A stretch of 64,000 bases of DNA from positions 682,001-746,000 of the forward strand of contig JNJD01000006.1 in NCBI GenBank assembly GCA_000702685.1, read 5' to 3'. Position numbers and translations under genes: made by a program. The DNA is from Lachnospiraceae bacterium AC2028 (GTDB lineage: Bacteria; Bacillota; Clostridia; Lachnospirales; Lachnospiraceae). Shown here piece after piece: positions 18,087 to 26,858 of the stretch (positions are counted from its first letter, which is position 1; the number at the start of each line of letters is the position of its first letter). The notes beneath the pieces are model-generated. The model saw only the letters and a program-made list of their open reading frames with translations, was not told the DNA's origin and did not search any database.

Positions 18087-18560
18087 ATGAACAAAATGAA
18101 AGTCAAAATTGAAATCGATCCGGAGCTTAATGAGTGCGAAGTCACGATAAGATGCCCCGAGATCACTCCGGAGGTGGCAGGGATACAGAAGCTTCTGTCG
18201 GAAGCCTCATCGAATGAATCCCAGATAAGCTTCTTCAAGGATGATGCGGAATACTTCCTTCCGCTGAGCAGCATTTTGTTCTTCGAAACGGGAAGCGGAA
18301 TAATACGGGCCCATACCGCAACCGATGATTTCGAAGCAAAATACAAGCTCTACGAACTTGAGGAAAAGCTTCCATCCTACTTTTTAAGGATATCCAAATC
18401 CACCATCCTGAACACAAGAAAGGTTTACTCCATAACCAAGAATCTTGCCGGCGCCAGCAAGATAGAATTCCGGGAAACCTATAAGATCGTTTATTGTTCA
18501 AGAAACTATTACAAGGCACTTAAGGAATCACTTATGCCGAGAGGAGAAAAATATGAATAG
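18087..18560 (+). CDS. LytTR-domain DNA-binding regulator
   Basis: 157 residues. C-terminal LytTR domain at about 55-152 (DAEYFLPLSSILFFET, FLRISKSTILNTRKV, NYYKALKESL). The N-terminal 50 residues are a short unclassified domain, not a response-regulator receiver. Overlaps the next gene, a LiaF-like membrane protein, by 8 bp. LytTR plus small membrane protein pairs are usually autoregulated, the membrane partner holding the regulator inactive. Direct repeats upstream (18007-18039) fit self-activation. No Shine-Dalgarno is visible before the ATG at 18087, so the start could be the second ATG at 18096 or the message leaderless. Confidence 0.85.
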   Translation: MNKMKVKIEIDPELNECEVTIRCPEITPEVAGIQKLLSEASSNESQISFFKDDAEYFLPLSSILFFETGSGIIRAHTATDDFEAKYKLYELEEKLPSYFLRISKSTILNTRKVYSITKNLAGASKIEFRETYKIVYCSRNYYKALKESLMPRGEKYE

Positions 18561-19302
18561 AAACTACAGATCAATCATCTTCGCATTACTGCTGATACTG
18601 CTTGCGGTAAGCCTCATTCTTTGGAAACTCAATGTATTTAATCTTCCGGTAGCCTTTGCAGGCGTAGGGCCCTGGGGACTGATCGTCTCCGTAATAATGA
18701 TCATTGCCATAATCAACGGCATTATGGATCTGAACTTCGGCAGCATCTTTGTTCCGCTCGCGGTCATTGCCATAATCTTTGATGATGCTCTGGGGATCAC
18801 TGCTCTCACTCCCTGGACTGTGATGATCGTTGCATTCCTTCTTACCGTCGCATTCGGCATGCTCTTCCCAAAGCACGGGCACTTCTATGGCCACCATCAC
18901 GATCACCGCAGAAGAAGAGGAAATTTTTCCAATCAGTTCACCGAAACCTATGACGAAGGCGAGAACGGATACTTCATGTATTCAATGAAATTCGGCTCAA
19001 CCACCAAGTATATCCGCTCTCAGAATCTTCACAGGGCAGACCTTTCATCCAGTTTCGGTGAGATGTCCGTATTCTTCGACGGATCTGTGCCTCAGGATAA
19101 TAAGGTGGTCATCGACTGCCATGTGGCTTTCGGCGAGATGGACCTCTTCATCCCCAAGGAGTGGAAGATCGTAAACAAGGTATCCGTAATGCTCGGAGAC
19201 TGCCAGGACAGAGCATCAGCCGGCGACTTTACGGATAATGCTCCCTTATGCGAGATCACCGGCAACGTATCGTTCGGAGAACTTCAGATAAACAGAGTTT
19301 AA
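18553..19302 (+). CDS. LiaF-like membrane protein
   Basis: 249 residues. Four hydrophobic segments (about 7-26, 33-58, 62-80, 82-100), then a histidine-rich cytoplasmic linker (GHHHDHRRRR) and a C-terminal beta-helix domain with the repeated FGEM/FGEL pattern (SSSFGEMSVFFDG, AFGEMDLFIP, SFGELQIN) typical of LiaF. In Bacillus LiaF inhibits an envelope-stress system; here the probable partner is the LytTR protein encoded just upstream. GAGGAG precedes the ATG. Confidence 0.82.
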   Translation: MNRNYRSIIFALLLILLAVSLILWKLNVFNLPVAFAGVGPWGLIVSVIMIIAIINGIMDLNFGSIFVPLAVIAIIFDDALGITALTPWTVMIVAFLLTVAFGMLFPKHGHFYGHHHDHRRRRGNFSNQFTETYDEGENGYFMYSMKFGSTTKYIRSQNLHRADLSSSFGEMSVFFDGSVPQDNKVVIDCHVAFGEMDLFIPKEWKIVNKVSVMLGDCQDRASAGDFTDNAPLCEITGNVSFGELQINRV

Positions 19303-19320
19303 TCTCTTTGACATATATGT

Positions 19321-19358
19321 AAAAAACCGGCAGTCCGTATGTGGACTGCCGGTTTTTT
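19321..19358. terminator. Bidirectional terminator
   Basis: AAAAAACCGGCAGTCC, loop, GGACTGCCGGTTTTTT between convergent genes. Confidence 0.9.
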
Positions 19359-19363
19359 CGATA

Positions 19364-20068
19364 TTATTTTTCAAAATGCAGTTTTTCTTTTTTCAGATCA
19401 TCGATATGTCCCATATCGTTGAAGAGCTCGAATCTGGGAACCACCTTCTCTCCCTCTCTTGAAGGAAAATCGATGATCGTGACCGAACATACTCCGTAGG
19501 GAAGCGATGCCAGCACAAACGGAAAAGGAAGACTGAATATATGGCTCAGCACCACCGCTCCGGATCCTCCGTGTGAAAAGAGTGCGATCGTATCGTCACA
19601 GGCTTTCTTACAAAAATACGATCCGTCCTTACGCTCAAGACCGAAGTTTTCGAGAAAGCCGTCGATCTTCTCGGAGATCATATGATAATACTGCGTGCAC
19701 TTATTGTCCGCAAAATACGGATGCTTATCCCAGTCAAAGCTGCCGACATATTCGGGGCACTCTGCAAGCAGATCATTGGCAAGGCTCCAGGGATGACCTT
19801 CGTATTTAAGCTCGCCTTGGTCTTTCTTTTCATCGACGATGCCCCAGTTGATCTCATGCATGAAATCAAGGACATTAATATCAAGGCCATGATCTTCGGC
19901 CGTATATGAAGCCGTCTGCTTAGCCCTCCCCATCGGAGATGCATAGATTGCGGATATGGGCTCTTTCTTAAGTCTTTCAGCGGTGCTCTTTGCCTGGATC
20001 ACTCCGTTTTCGGTAAGGCAGTCGTTAATATAATCCGGTTCACCGTGTCTTACAAAAATCAGTCTCAT
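19364..20068 (-). CDS. Histidine phosphatase family protein
   Basis: 234 residues. RHGEPDY at residues 7-13 is the phosphohistidine motif of the phosphoglycerate-mutase-like superfamily. ASPMGRAKQTA and LFSHGGSG supply the other active-site residues. Acts on phosphomonoesters; substrate not readable. Downstream of the erythromycin-esterase homologue by 26 bp. Confidence 0.88.
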   Translation of the reverse strand: MRLIFVRHGEPDYINDCLTENGVIQAKSTAERLKKEPISAIYASPMGRAKQTASYTAEDHGLDINVLDFMHEINWGIVDEKKDQGELKYEGHPWSLANDLLAECPEYVGSFDWDKHPYFADNKCTQYYHMISEKIDGFLENFGLERKDGSYFCKKACDDTIALFSHGGSGAVVLSHIFSLPFPFVLASLPYGVCSVTIIDFPSREGEKVVPRFELFNDMGHIDDLKKEKLHFEK

Positions 20069-20094
20069 ATGAGATTCCTCTCAGTACCTGCGTA

Positions 20095-21366
20095 TTATTC
20101 CCAGATCTCCGTGGGATTCACCTCATAATATAATATCATAGCATCGTACATATCTGTAGGGGCATAGTTCAGCTGATGATATGCTTTAACGAACTTATAT
20201 GTGATGTTGTAGTCCTCACCGAGGGATCCTGTGCTGATGGAGCGGTTTATCATCTTACCTACGGCACTATTCGGATCAACAGTGGAAAAATCAATATAAT
20301 ATCTGTTTTCCGGCATCGATCCCACCTGGTAAGCAAGCGGATCGTCGGAGCAGAATCTTTCTACGGTTCTGCCTGAAGTTCCGGGAAGATTATCCGATGT
20401 GTAATAATAATCGGTTCCGATCGTAAAATAGCTGTCTCCGTAGCTTTCATTCAGGAAGGATCCGAGATAAGTGAAATTGGACGAATTGTTCTCGGTCATA
20501 TGTCCGTTATGGCATCCGATCATGATCGCGGTGCCGTATTCTTTTTCCTCAAGTGCAAGGATCCTGTCTACGAGCTCCTTCATCGCGGTATCCCTGAATT
20601 TATGATAATTGGTCGTATTCAGTTCAAGGTCCATGAAGTATCTGATGACGCCTGCTGCAATACGCGCCCTCTGCACTTCCTCATTTGAAGTGATACCCGC
20701 ATATGCATCAAAATTATCCGTAAGGTCGCCTTCTATCTCATCCATGAGTGCGATTATCTCGTCATACTTTGATGCATCATAGGTGTCATACGAATCTCCG
20801 AGAAGCGTGTCCATACGCGCCGAATAATCGGCATACTTGCCGGCGTCGAGTCTTTCGTAAAGATTTTCGATATATACCTTGTCGTCGGTATCCTTCTGGA
20901 TATCCATTCCGTAAAGACGGATCTTGTCGCCATCTTCAGCAGTCTCGTTGTACTGTCTCATCCATTCGATGAGATCGTACATCTGCTGCGTCCTGTAGAT
21001 CCTGTAGCCGAGATGATTCACAAGTTCCTTCGGATCACCTTCACCGCCCTGTATATAATCGTTGACAAGGCAGCACCCTCCGAAATCACCCTCAAGGACA
21101 AGAGCCCTGACATTGGAATTATTCACAAGCACCTCGAGCACATCACGCTTTAGTTCCTGGAATTCCCTGTTTCCGTGTGTAGCTTCACCGAGTGCCACTA
21201 TCCTTGTCCCCTCGGGGATCCTGATATTATCTATGGATGTTACAGCGGATTCAAATCCATCGATCCTGCCGGGTTTCTTAAAGTGCGATATACATACTAT
21301 GATCGCAACCACGGCAATGACCGCCGCAATGATGATCGTTTTTGTTTTCTTATTCAGCTTATTCAT
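20095..21366 (-). CDS. Erythromycin esterase family protein, membrane-anchored
   Basis: 423 residues from the ATG at 21366 (AGGAG 10 nt upstream; the longer frame has no ribosome site). One N-terminal transmembrane helix (about 9-26), then an EreA-like domain with VALGEATHGNREF, LEGDFGGC, RLYGMDIQ and MIGCHNGHM, the last with the His expected for the catalytic site. Family members hydrolyse macrolide lactones, but many chromosomal homologues have other, unknown ester substrates. An inverted repeat upstream (21449-21474) may control it. No resistance phenotype can be inferred. Confidence 0.85.
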   Translation of the reverse strand: MNKLNKKTKTIIIAAVIAVVAIIVCISHFKKPGRIDGFESAVTSIDNIRIPEGTRIVALGEATHGNREFQELKRDVLEVLVNNSNVRALVLEGDFGGCCLVNDYIQGGEGDPKELVNHLGYRIYRTQQMYDLIEWMRQYNETAEDGDKIRLYGMDIQKDTDDKVYIENLYERLDAGKYADYSARMDTLLGDSYDTYDASKYDEIIALMDEIEGDLTDNFDAYAGITSNEEVQRARIAAGVIRYFMDLELNTTNYHKFRDTAMKELVDRILALEEKEYGTAIMIGCHNGHMTENNSSNFTYLGSFLNESYGDSYFTIGTDYYYTSDNLPGTSGRTVERFCSDDPLAYQVGSMPENRYYIDFSTVDPNSAVGKMINRSISTGSLGEDYNITYKFVKAYHQLNYAPTDMYDAMILYYEVNPTEIWE

Positions 21367-21448
21367 TTTTTTGATGCTCCTATCATTTTTTTCGAACGAT
21401 AGAAAGTATATCATCCTCATTCCCCCAAAACAATTGAGTAAACTTACC

Positions 21449-21474
21449 GTAATCTTACACATTTGTAAGGTTAC
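21449..21474. promoter_or_regulatory. Inverted repeat upstream of the esterase homologue
   Basis: GTAATCTTAC and GTAAGGTTAC (one mismatch), 6-bp spacer, about 85 bp before the start codon. Resembles operators of MerR/TetR-type regulators; none is adjacent. Confidence 0.5.
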
Positions 21475-21480
21475 AAAAAG

Positions 21481-21506
21481 GCACCGCAGCAAAAACTGCG
21501 GTGCCC
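21481..21506 (-). terminator. Terminator of the DUF6033 gene
   Basis: Minus strand GGCACCGCAG, loop, CTGCGGTGCC, then TTTTTG. Confidence 0.85.
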
Positions 21507-21542
21507 CCCAAGATCAATATATTTATATATCAATCTCCCCTC

Positions 21543-22412
21543 TTATCCTCTGAAATCGATCTGTGTTCCGAGTGATCTCTCGGCTTCGGTCATGACATTG
21601 TTGGATGCATAATCGTATGAGTAATTCGATACCTTGTTGAGAAGCTGATGCATGGAGAATGCCTCTATCATGACATAGTCCTTGTGCTCATCGGTATCGA
21701 TCCTCTCGGATATCTCCTCGTCCTCAGCCTTTCTTTCCTCACGGCCTTCTTTGATCCGCTCTTCGCGTGCCTTCTTTTCGGCCTCTTTCTTTTCCGCGGC
21801 CTTGTGCTCTTTCTTTTCTTCCGCCTTCTTTTCGATGCGCTCTTTCTGGAGCTCGGTCGACTTTTCTATGGTCGCGAACAGTTTCTCGTTGCCGTTAGCG
21901 TCAACGCTCATACCGAAATTCTTGACGTTTGCTCCGGTACTTGCAAGACTGTTCTTGGCTTCGAGAAGCTTCATCTGAGACATTGCGATGATGCCCTCGT
22001 ACTTGTTGCGGTAATCCTCATCGGTCGCCATTTTTTCGAGCTTTTCTTCATCGATCAGGACGACCTGTTTTCTGGCATTACCGTACGCCGCAGCATTCTG
22101 CTGGACCTGTGCCTTCATGTCCTTGCTGACCACGATGAATTCCATCGTACCGAATTTGGACTTCAGCGTCTTGTAATAATCTGCCGCCGTATCGGAAAGC
22201 TTAACGTCTCCGATGGTAAATCCGTAGTCGGTCTTTCTCGGAACAAGCGAACTTGTAACATCAATCGGAGACCACGCTTTGGTCTCTGTCCTGGACGAAG
22301 ATGCTTCCTTTGATGAAGCTGCCGCTTTGGTGTTTTCCGATGAGTAGGTCTTGGATGAATTCACGGCCTGAGCATTCTGCTGATAAGCATTAATGCCGTT
22401 AATTCCGTTCAT
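21543..22412 (-). CDS. DUF6033 family protein
   Basis: 289 residues from the ATG at 22412 (AAGGAGGTG 6 nt upstream). Low-complexity Ser/Ala-rich N-terminus, a middle domain (about 60-185), and a highly charged K/E-rich coiled coil (about 190-240, EKKEHKAAEKKEAEKKARE). No signal peptide. Function unknown; the pattern is common in Lachnospiraceae. Confidence 0.7.
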   Translation of the reverse strand: MNGINGINAYQQNAQAVNSSKTYSSENTKAAASSKEASSSRTETKAWSPIDVTSSLVPRKTDYGFTIGDVKLSDTAADYYKTLKSKFGTMEFIVVSKDMKAQVQQNAAAYGNARKQVVLIDEEKLEKMATDEDYRNKYEGIIAMSQMKLLEAKNSLASTGANVKNFGMSVDANGNEKLFATIEKSTELQKERIEKKAEEKKEHKAAEKKEAEKKAREERIKEGREERKAEDEEISERIDTDEHKDYVMIEAFSMHQLLNKVSNYSYDYASNNVMTEAERSLGTQIDFRG

Positions 22413-22550
22413 AAGATCCACCTCCTTGTGAATTTGCGAACTCCGTTTCCATATAAAGAATCAGATAAGGATACTTATCTTACATCTTATATCGGATGCA
22501 TTTTTCTTATTCTTAACCCCATATTTTAAAATACATGCGATATTTATTAA

Positions 22551-22572
22551 AACAGGGGACGGTTCTGCTGCA
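22551..22572 (+). repeat. REP-like repeat, partial copy
   Basis: AACAGGGGACGGTTCTGCTG, a divergent half copy directly before a full copy. Confidence 0.6.
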
Positions 22573-22601
22573 GTGAACAAGGGGACGGTTCCTCCGTTCA
22601 C
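22573..22601 (+). repeat. REP-like repeat, full 29-bp copy
   Basis: Ends GTGAAC and GTTCAC around the core GGGGACGGTTCCTCC. Lies between the DHH gene's terminator and the DUF6033 start. Confidence 0.9.
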
Positions 22602-22620
22602 CCTCCTGTTTCGCCCAAAA

Positions 22621-22648
22621 AAGCGGATGACTGTTTAGTCATCCGCTT
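22621..22648 (-). terminator. Terminator of the DHH phosphoesterase gene
   Basis: AAGCGGATGACT, loop, AGTCATCCGCTT; T-run on the minus strand. Confidence 0.85.
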
Positions 22649-22667
22649 CGATGTTAAGTATTTAGTT

Positions 22668-23591
22668 TTAGCCCTGGAGTGCCTTGATGATGTCGGGAAG
22701 CTTTGCATCGACTTCATCGTTGGCAAGCTGGCAGGTGCCTGCTGCAGCATGTCCGCCACCGCCGTACTCGAGGCAGAGGTTTCCGATGTTAACGGTTGAA
22801 GCCTTGTTGATGATGGATCTTCCGATCATTACTGCAGTGTTCTGCTTCTTGAAGCCCCACGCAACATGTACGGATACTTCAACCTCGGGATGCATAGCAT
22901 AGATCATGAATCTGTTGCCGGCATAGATGGTCTCCTCGTTACGGAGGTCAATGACAACAACCTTGCCTTCTATCTTGGCAATCCTGTCAAGCTGTGCCTT
23001 GAAGAGCTCCTGCTGCTCGAAGTAGAGATCAACTCTTTCTTTTACATCGGGAAGCTTAAGGACATCATCGATGCTGTGGTCTACACAGTAAGTGATGAGT
23101 TCCATCATAAGGTCGTAGTTGGAAATCCTGAAATCGTGGAATCTTCCGAGTCCGGTACGTGCATCCATAAGGAAGTTGAGAAGAACCCATCCCTTGGGAT
23201 CAAGGATCTCATCCTTGGTGAAATCAGCGCTGTCACCCTTATCAACGGCAGTCATGATCTCTTCGGATACTCTGGTGAAGGTCTTGGCACCGCCGTAGTA
23301 ATTATATACAACTCTTGCTGCGGATTTAGCTTCGCCTTCGATGATGAACTTAGCCTTGAGTTCATCGGAATGTACTCTGAGGAGTTCACTTTCGTGATGG
23401 TCAAATGCGAGCTTTACTCTGGGATCAAAGGGGAGGTTCGTGGTGATGTCATCACCGGTAATGTCTACTTTGCCGTCCTGCACATCCTTGGGGTGAACGA
23501 ATTTGATCTCATCGATCATATCCATTTCCTTCAAAAGCATTGCACAGACAAGTCCGTCGAAATCGCTTCTGGTAATAAGTCTTCTGCTCAT
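22668..23591 (-). CDS. DHH-family phosphoesterase (exopolyphosphatase-like)
   Basis: 307 residues. ITRSDFDGLVCA (residues 7-18) and AFDHHE (about 62-67) are the metal-binding DHH motifs. The C-terminal DHHA1 signature is LEYGGGGHAAAGTC. The family hydrolyses polyphosphate, oligonucleotides or cyclic dinucleotides; the precise substrate is not decidable here. Monocistronic with its own terminator. Confidence 0.87.
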   Translation of the reverse strand: MSRRLITRSDFDGLVCAMLLKEMDMIDEIKFVHPKDVQDGKVDITGDDITTNLPFDPRVKLAFDHHESELLRVHSDELKAKFIIEGEAKSAARVVYNYYGGAKTFTRVSEEIMTAVDKGDSADFTKDEILDPKGWVLLNFLMDARTGLGRFHDFRISNYDLMMELITYCVDHSIDDVLKLPDVKERVDLYFEQQELFKAQLDRIAKIEGKVVVIDLRNEETIYAGNRFMIYAMHPEVEVSVHVAWGFKKQNTAVMIGRSIINKASTVNIGNLCLEYGGGGHAAAGTCQLANDEVDAKLPDIIKALQG

Positions 23592-23741
23592 TTTCCAACC
23601 TTCCTTAAGAAATTAGATTTATCGGCCGTATGGCCGTACAGCATCGTACTATTCCATTTTATCATCAATTCCGACATTATCAACCTTGAATGCCTTAATT
23701 ACTTAACAAAGTCAGAAAAGCTGTCAGAGCACTCTTTTTCC

Positions 23742-24485
23742 TCAGTAGGGGCTGTTCATCTTCTCTGCGGCTTCGACGGCTTCTTCGAGGCTCATATCAT
23801 AGAAAAGTCCGGATCCGAAGATCCTGCCGCTCTTTCCGTCATCAACGAAGGCACCCACAACAACACCGGGTATGGAGGATTCGGGAGCATTGGGAGCATT
23901 GGGGCCTCCCAGGTCAGTCCTGCACCATCCGGGATCCGCAAGATTGATGAGAACGTCGCTTCCCTGAAGCTTGGATCCCAGATCTATGGTGACCTTGTTG
24001 AGAGCCGCCTTGCTTGCGGAATACCCTGCCTGCTCGGGCTCAAGTGCGATGCCACTGGTGGTGTTCACGATCCTTCCGAAGCCGTTCTCGATCATCTTAG
24101 GCACGAAATGATAGCAGATCATCATGGGCGCCGTGGTGTTGATCAGAAAACTGGTTGTGTAATCATCGGCGGGAGTCTTCAGATAATCCGTTCTGTATGC
24201 TATCTGCATTCCGGCATTGTTCATGACGATATCGACGGTGACGCCGAGCGCATCGATCTCCTTAAGCATAGCTTCAACTGCGCTGAGGTCCGAAAGTTCC
24301 GCCTCAACGGCTACGCACTTTACTCCGAGTGCTTCGATCTCGGACTTTACTTTGTCCGCGTGTTCTTTTTTCCTGCTCTGTACTATTATGTTGCAGCCTC
24401 TCTCCGCGAGGAAAAGAGAAACGAGTCTGCCTATGCCTCTTGCACCGCCCGTAACGAGTGCCCATCTGTCTTTTACATCAACCAT
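23742..24485 (-). CDS. Short-chain dehydrogenase/reductase
   Basis: 247 residues. Cofactor loop TGGARGIG, NNAG, and catalytic Ser with YSASK (Tyr-x-x-x-Lys). ATG at 24485 with GGGGAGG 8 nt upstream. Oxidises or reduces an alcohol or ketone using NAD(P)H; substrate unknown. Confidence 0.9.
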   Translation of the reverse strand: MVDVKDRWALVTGGARGIGRLVSLFLAERGCNIIVQSRKKEHADKVKSEIEALGVKCVAVEAELSDLSAVEAMLKEIDALGVTVDIVMNNAGMQIAYRTDYLKTPADDYTTSFLINTTAPMMICYHFVPKMIENGFGRIVNTTSGIALEPEQAGYSASKAALNKVTIDLGSKLQGSDVLINLADPGWCRTDLGGPNAPNAPESSIPGVVVGAFVDDGKSGRIFGSGLFYDMSLEEAVEAAEKMNSPY

Positions 24486-24599
24486 GTTCAAAACCTCCCC
24501 AGATTACATGTTTTCATCATTACTTACCTCACTGTACCATACATATTTCGAAAAAAGGGAGGCTTGCCAAAAAGCGGGAATAAATTCGCCAATATATGG

Positions 24600-24605
24600 T
24601 ATAAT
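24600..24605 (+). promoter_or_regulatory. -10 box of the TSCPD gene
   Basis: TATAAT; the predicted transcript starts about 24612, so a degenerate REP-like copy forms the first part of the 5' leader. Confidence 0.5.
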
Positions 24606-24609
24606 CCGA

Positions 24610-24636
24610 GAACAAGGGACGGATTCCTCCGTTCAC
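24610..24636 (+). repeat. REP-like repeat, degenerate copy in a 5' leader
   Basis: GAACAAGGGACGGATTCCTC then CGTTCAC; deviates at several bases from the 29-bp consensus. Ends 22 nt before the TSCPD start codon. Confidence 0.75.
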
Positions 24637-24658
24637 CCGGCATATAGGAGGTATTAAA

Positions 24659-24913
24659 ATGGAACATGTAACATTTACTCCGAGCGGAGTATGCTCAAGA
24701 CAGATAGATTTTGATATTGAAGACGGCAAGATCTACAACGTCGCTTACATCGGCGGATGCAACGGCAACCTCAAGGCTGTGGGAAAGCTTGTTGAGGGCA
24801 AGGATGCGAAGGAGATCGCAGACCTCCTCAGAGGAAACCTCTGCCAGACAAGAGGCACATCCTGCGCCGACCAGCTTGCCAAGGCGATCGATCAGTACGT
24901 TGCCGCACACTGA
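24659..24913 (+). CDS. TSCPD-domain protein (TIGR03905 type)
   Basis: 84 residues. TRGTSCADQLAKAI near the C-terminus is the signature that names the TSCPD domain, also found at the C-terminus of vitamin-B12-dependent ribonucleotide reductases. Conserved cysteines (CSRQI, GGCNGN, LCQTRGTSC) could bind metal. Stand-alone members have no known function. AGGAGG precedes the ATG. Confidence 0.88.
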   Translation: MEHVTFTPSGVCSRQIDFDIEDGKIYNVAYIGGCNGNLKAVGKLVEGKDAKEIADLLRGNLCQTRGTSCADQLAKAIDQYVAAH

Positions 24914-24919
24914 GAAAAT

Positions 24920-24946
24920 GAGTCAGGGGGACAGTCCCTGTGACTC
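24920..24946. repeat. Sister repeat with GAGTCA/TGACTC ends
   Basis: A hairpin with a GGGGGACAGTCCC centre and GAGTCA...TGACTC arms, 6 bp after the TSCPD stop codon. Shares the GGGGAC core with the GTGAAC family. A decayed piece (GACATGTCCCGGACAG) follows at 24951-24966. Confidence 0.8.
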
Positions 24947-25057
24947 AAAAGACATGTCCCGGACAGTTCGCGGTTTATGCCATCAAAAAACGTGTACCCA
25001 CTTTCGTGAGTACACGTTTTTTTATTGAATCTTAAAGGAGGATCAAGGTTCCGGAAA

Positions 25058-26437
25058 TTAAGCCTCGGGAACCTTGGGAAGCTTGGCGATTGATGCCGCG
25101 ATATCCTCATCGGTGGGGATGGTATCGGTCATCTCGCCGTCATTGTACTTCTGGTATGCAACAAGATCGAAGTAACCGGTTCCGGTAAGACCAAATACGA
25201 TGGTCTTCTCTTCGCCGGTCTCCTTGCACTTGAGCGCTTCGTCGATGGCAACCCTGATGGCATGTGAGCTTTCGGGAGCGGGAAGGATGCCTTCAACTCT
25301 CGCGAACTGCTCTGCTGCTTCGAATACGGAGGTCTGCTCTACGCTGGTAGCCTCCATGTATCCGTCATGGTAGAGCTGCGAAAGGGTGGAGCTCATGCCG
25401 TGGAATCTCAGGCCGCCTGCATGGTTTGCGGAAGGAATGAAGCTGCTTCCGAGGGTGTACATCTTGGCAAGAGGGCAGATCATGCCGGTATCGCAGAAAT
25501 CGTATGCATAGGTTCCTCTTGTGAAGCTGGGGCAGGATGCGGGCTCTACTGCGATGATGCGGTAGTCTGCCTCACCGCGGAGCTTCTCACCCATGAAGGG
25601 AGCGATGAGTCCGCCGAGATTGGATCCGCCGCCTGCACATCCGATTATGATGTCGGGCTTGATGCCGTACTTATCGAGTGCTGCCTTGGTCTCGAGACCG
25701 ATGACAGACTGGTGAAGGAGAACCTGATTGAGCACGCTTCCGAGAACGTATCTGTAGCCGGGATTTTTGGTAGCAACTTCAACTGCCTCTGAGATAGCGC
25801 ATCCGAGGCTTCCGGTGGTTCCGGGATGCTCGGCAAGGATCTTCTTACCTACTTCGGTGGTCTCTGAAGGTGAAGGAACAACGGATGCTCCGTATGTACG
25901 CATTACTTCGCGGCGGAAAGGCTTCTGCTCGTAAGAAACCTTAACCATGAATACCTTGCAGTCAAGATCGAAGTATGAGCAAGCCATGGAAAGAGCTGTT
26001 CCCCACTGACCTGCACCGGTCTCGGTGGTAACGCCCTTGAGGCCCTGCTTCTTGGCATAGTAAGCCTGAGCGATAGCGGAGTTGAGCTTGTGGCTTCCGC
26101 TGGTGTTGTTTCCTTCGAACTTGTAATAGATCTTCGCCGGAGTACCGAGCTTCTGCTCGAGGCAGTAAGCACGTACAAGGGGTGAAGGTCTGTACATCTT
26201 GTAGAAATTCCTGATCTCCTCGGGAATCTCGATGAAGGGAGTTGTATCATCAAGTTCCTGAGCCACGAGCTCCTCACAGAAAATAGGTGAAAGTTCTTCA
26301 GCGGTGAGAGGCTTTCCGGTTCCGGGATTGAGAAGGGGAGCCGGCTTGTTCTTCATATCGGATCTGAGGTTATACCATGCTTTGGGCATTTCCTCTTCGG
26401 TCAGATAGATCTTGTAGGGAATTGTCTGGTCAGCCAT
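25058..26437 (-). CDS. trpB: TrpB-like pyridoxal-phosphate enzyme (TrpB2 type)
   Basis: 459 residues. FEGNNTSGSHKLNSA (residues about 100-114) carries the PLP lysine in SHKLN, GCAGGGSNLGG binds the PLP phosphate, and ETGAGQWG is the TrpB glutamate loop. Length and the N-terminal extension match the second class of tryptophan synthase beta subunits, which often work without TrpA and form tryptophan from serine and indole. ATG at 26437 with AAGGAGA upstream. Preceded by a tryptophan-specific T-box (26466-26745), which independently links it to tryptophan supply. No trpA or other trp genes nearby. Confidence 0.93.
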   Translation of the reverse strand: MADQTIPYKIYLTEEEMPKAWYNLRSDMKNKPAPLLNPGTGKPLTAEELSPIFCEELVAQELDDTTPFIEIPEEIRNFYKMYRPSPLVRAYCLEQKLGTPAKIYYKFEGNNTSGSHKLNSAIAQAYYAKKQGLKGVTTETGAGQWGTALSMACSYFDLDCKVFMVKVSYEQKPFRREVMRTYGASVVPSPSETTEVGKKILAEHPGTTGSLGCAISEAVEVATKNPGYRYVLGSVLNQVLLHQSVIGLETKAALDKYGIKPDIIIGCAGGGSNLGGLIAPFMGEKLRGEADYRIIAVEPASCPSFTRGTYAYDFCDTGMICPLAKMYTLGSSFIPSANHAGGLRFHGMSSTLSQLYHDGYMEATSVEQTSVFEAAEQFARVEGILPAPESSHAIRVAIDEALKCKETGEEKTIVFGLTGTGYFDLVAYQKYNDGEMTDTIPTDEDIAASIAKLPKVPEA

Positions 26438-26465
26438 ATTTAGTCTCCTTTCGGTTATTCGGGAC

Positions 26466-26745
26466 AAATAAAAATACCTGTCCCACAGTAGTTACTGCTG
26501 GGACAGGTAGAAATGTTTACCTGCGGTGCCACCCGGCTTGGTGCTTTCACACCCACTTAGCGCATACAACCATATGCCGAATTTGTTAACGGAGATTCAC
26601 CTCCGGCTTTCATACTCTGCAAAGCATTTCTGATCGCCCTCAGAAGTCCATTCGGTTAAAACACTTTTACCGCAATCCCACCGCCTGCGGCTCTCTCTGA
26701 AAAGGAGGTCTCAACTTACTTACTCTTCCTCAACGGTTTAAAGAA
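26466..26745 (-). promoter_or_regulatory. Tryptophan T-box riboswitch leader
   Basis: The antiterminator T-box sequence GGGTGGCACCGCAGG reads from about 26534 to 26520 on the minus strand. A TGG (Trp) triplet at 26650-26648 in the context GAATGGACT lies where the specifier loop of stem I is expected. The terminator TACCTGTCCCAGCAGT, AACT, ACTGTGGGACAGGTA (26509-26475) is followed by TTTTTATTT. Uncharged tRNA-Trp should stabilise the antiterminator and switch on the TrpB-like gene. The 5' boundary is approximate. Confidence 0.92.
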
Positions 26746-26858
26746 ATATTACACAGTCGGCGGAAAACTGTCAAGAGTAAACCCGCAGACATCCTCTTTA
26801 TGCTATAATGGTCCGGAAGGTTTTCTTTTTAACCATTTAACAGTATCGGAGGAAGAGC

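Noticed and set aside
20095-21366. Macrolide resistance determinant
   Set aside because: Family membership alone does not show macrolide hydrolysis; the membrane-anchored chromosomal form probably has another substrate.
22866-24647. 593-codon plus-strand open frame
   Set aside because: It runs antisense through the DHH phosphoesterase and SDR genes, both with full motifs; its translation matches nothing and has no ribosome site.
24651-24913. Ribonucleotide reductase fragment
   Set aside because: The TSCPD domain occurs in such enzymes, but the gene has its own promoter, ribosome site and complete stand-alone family length.
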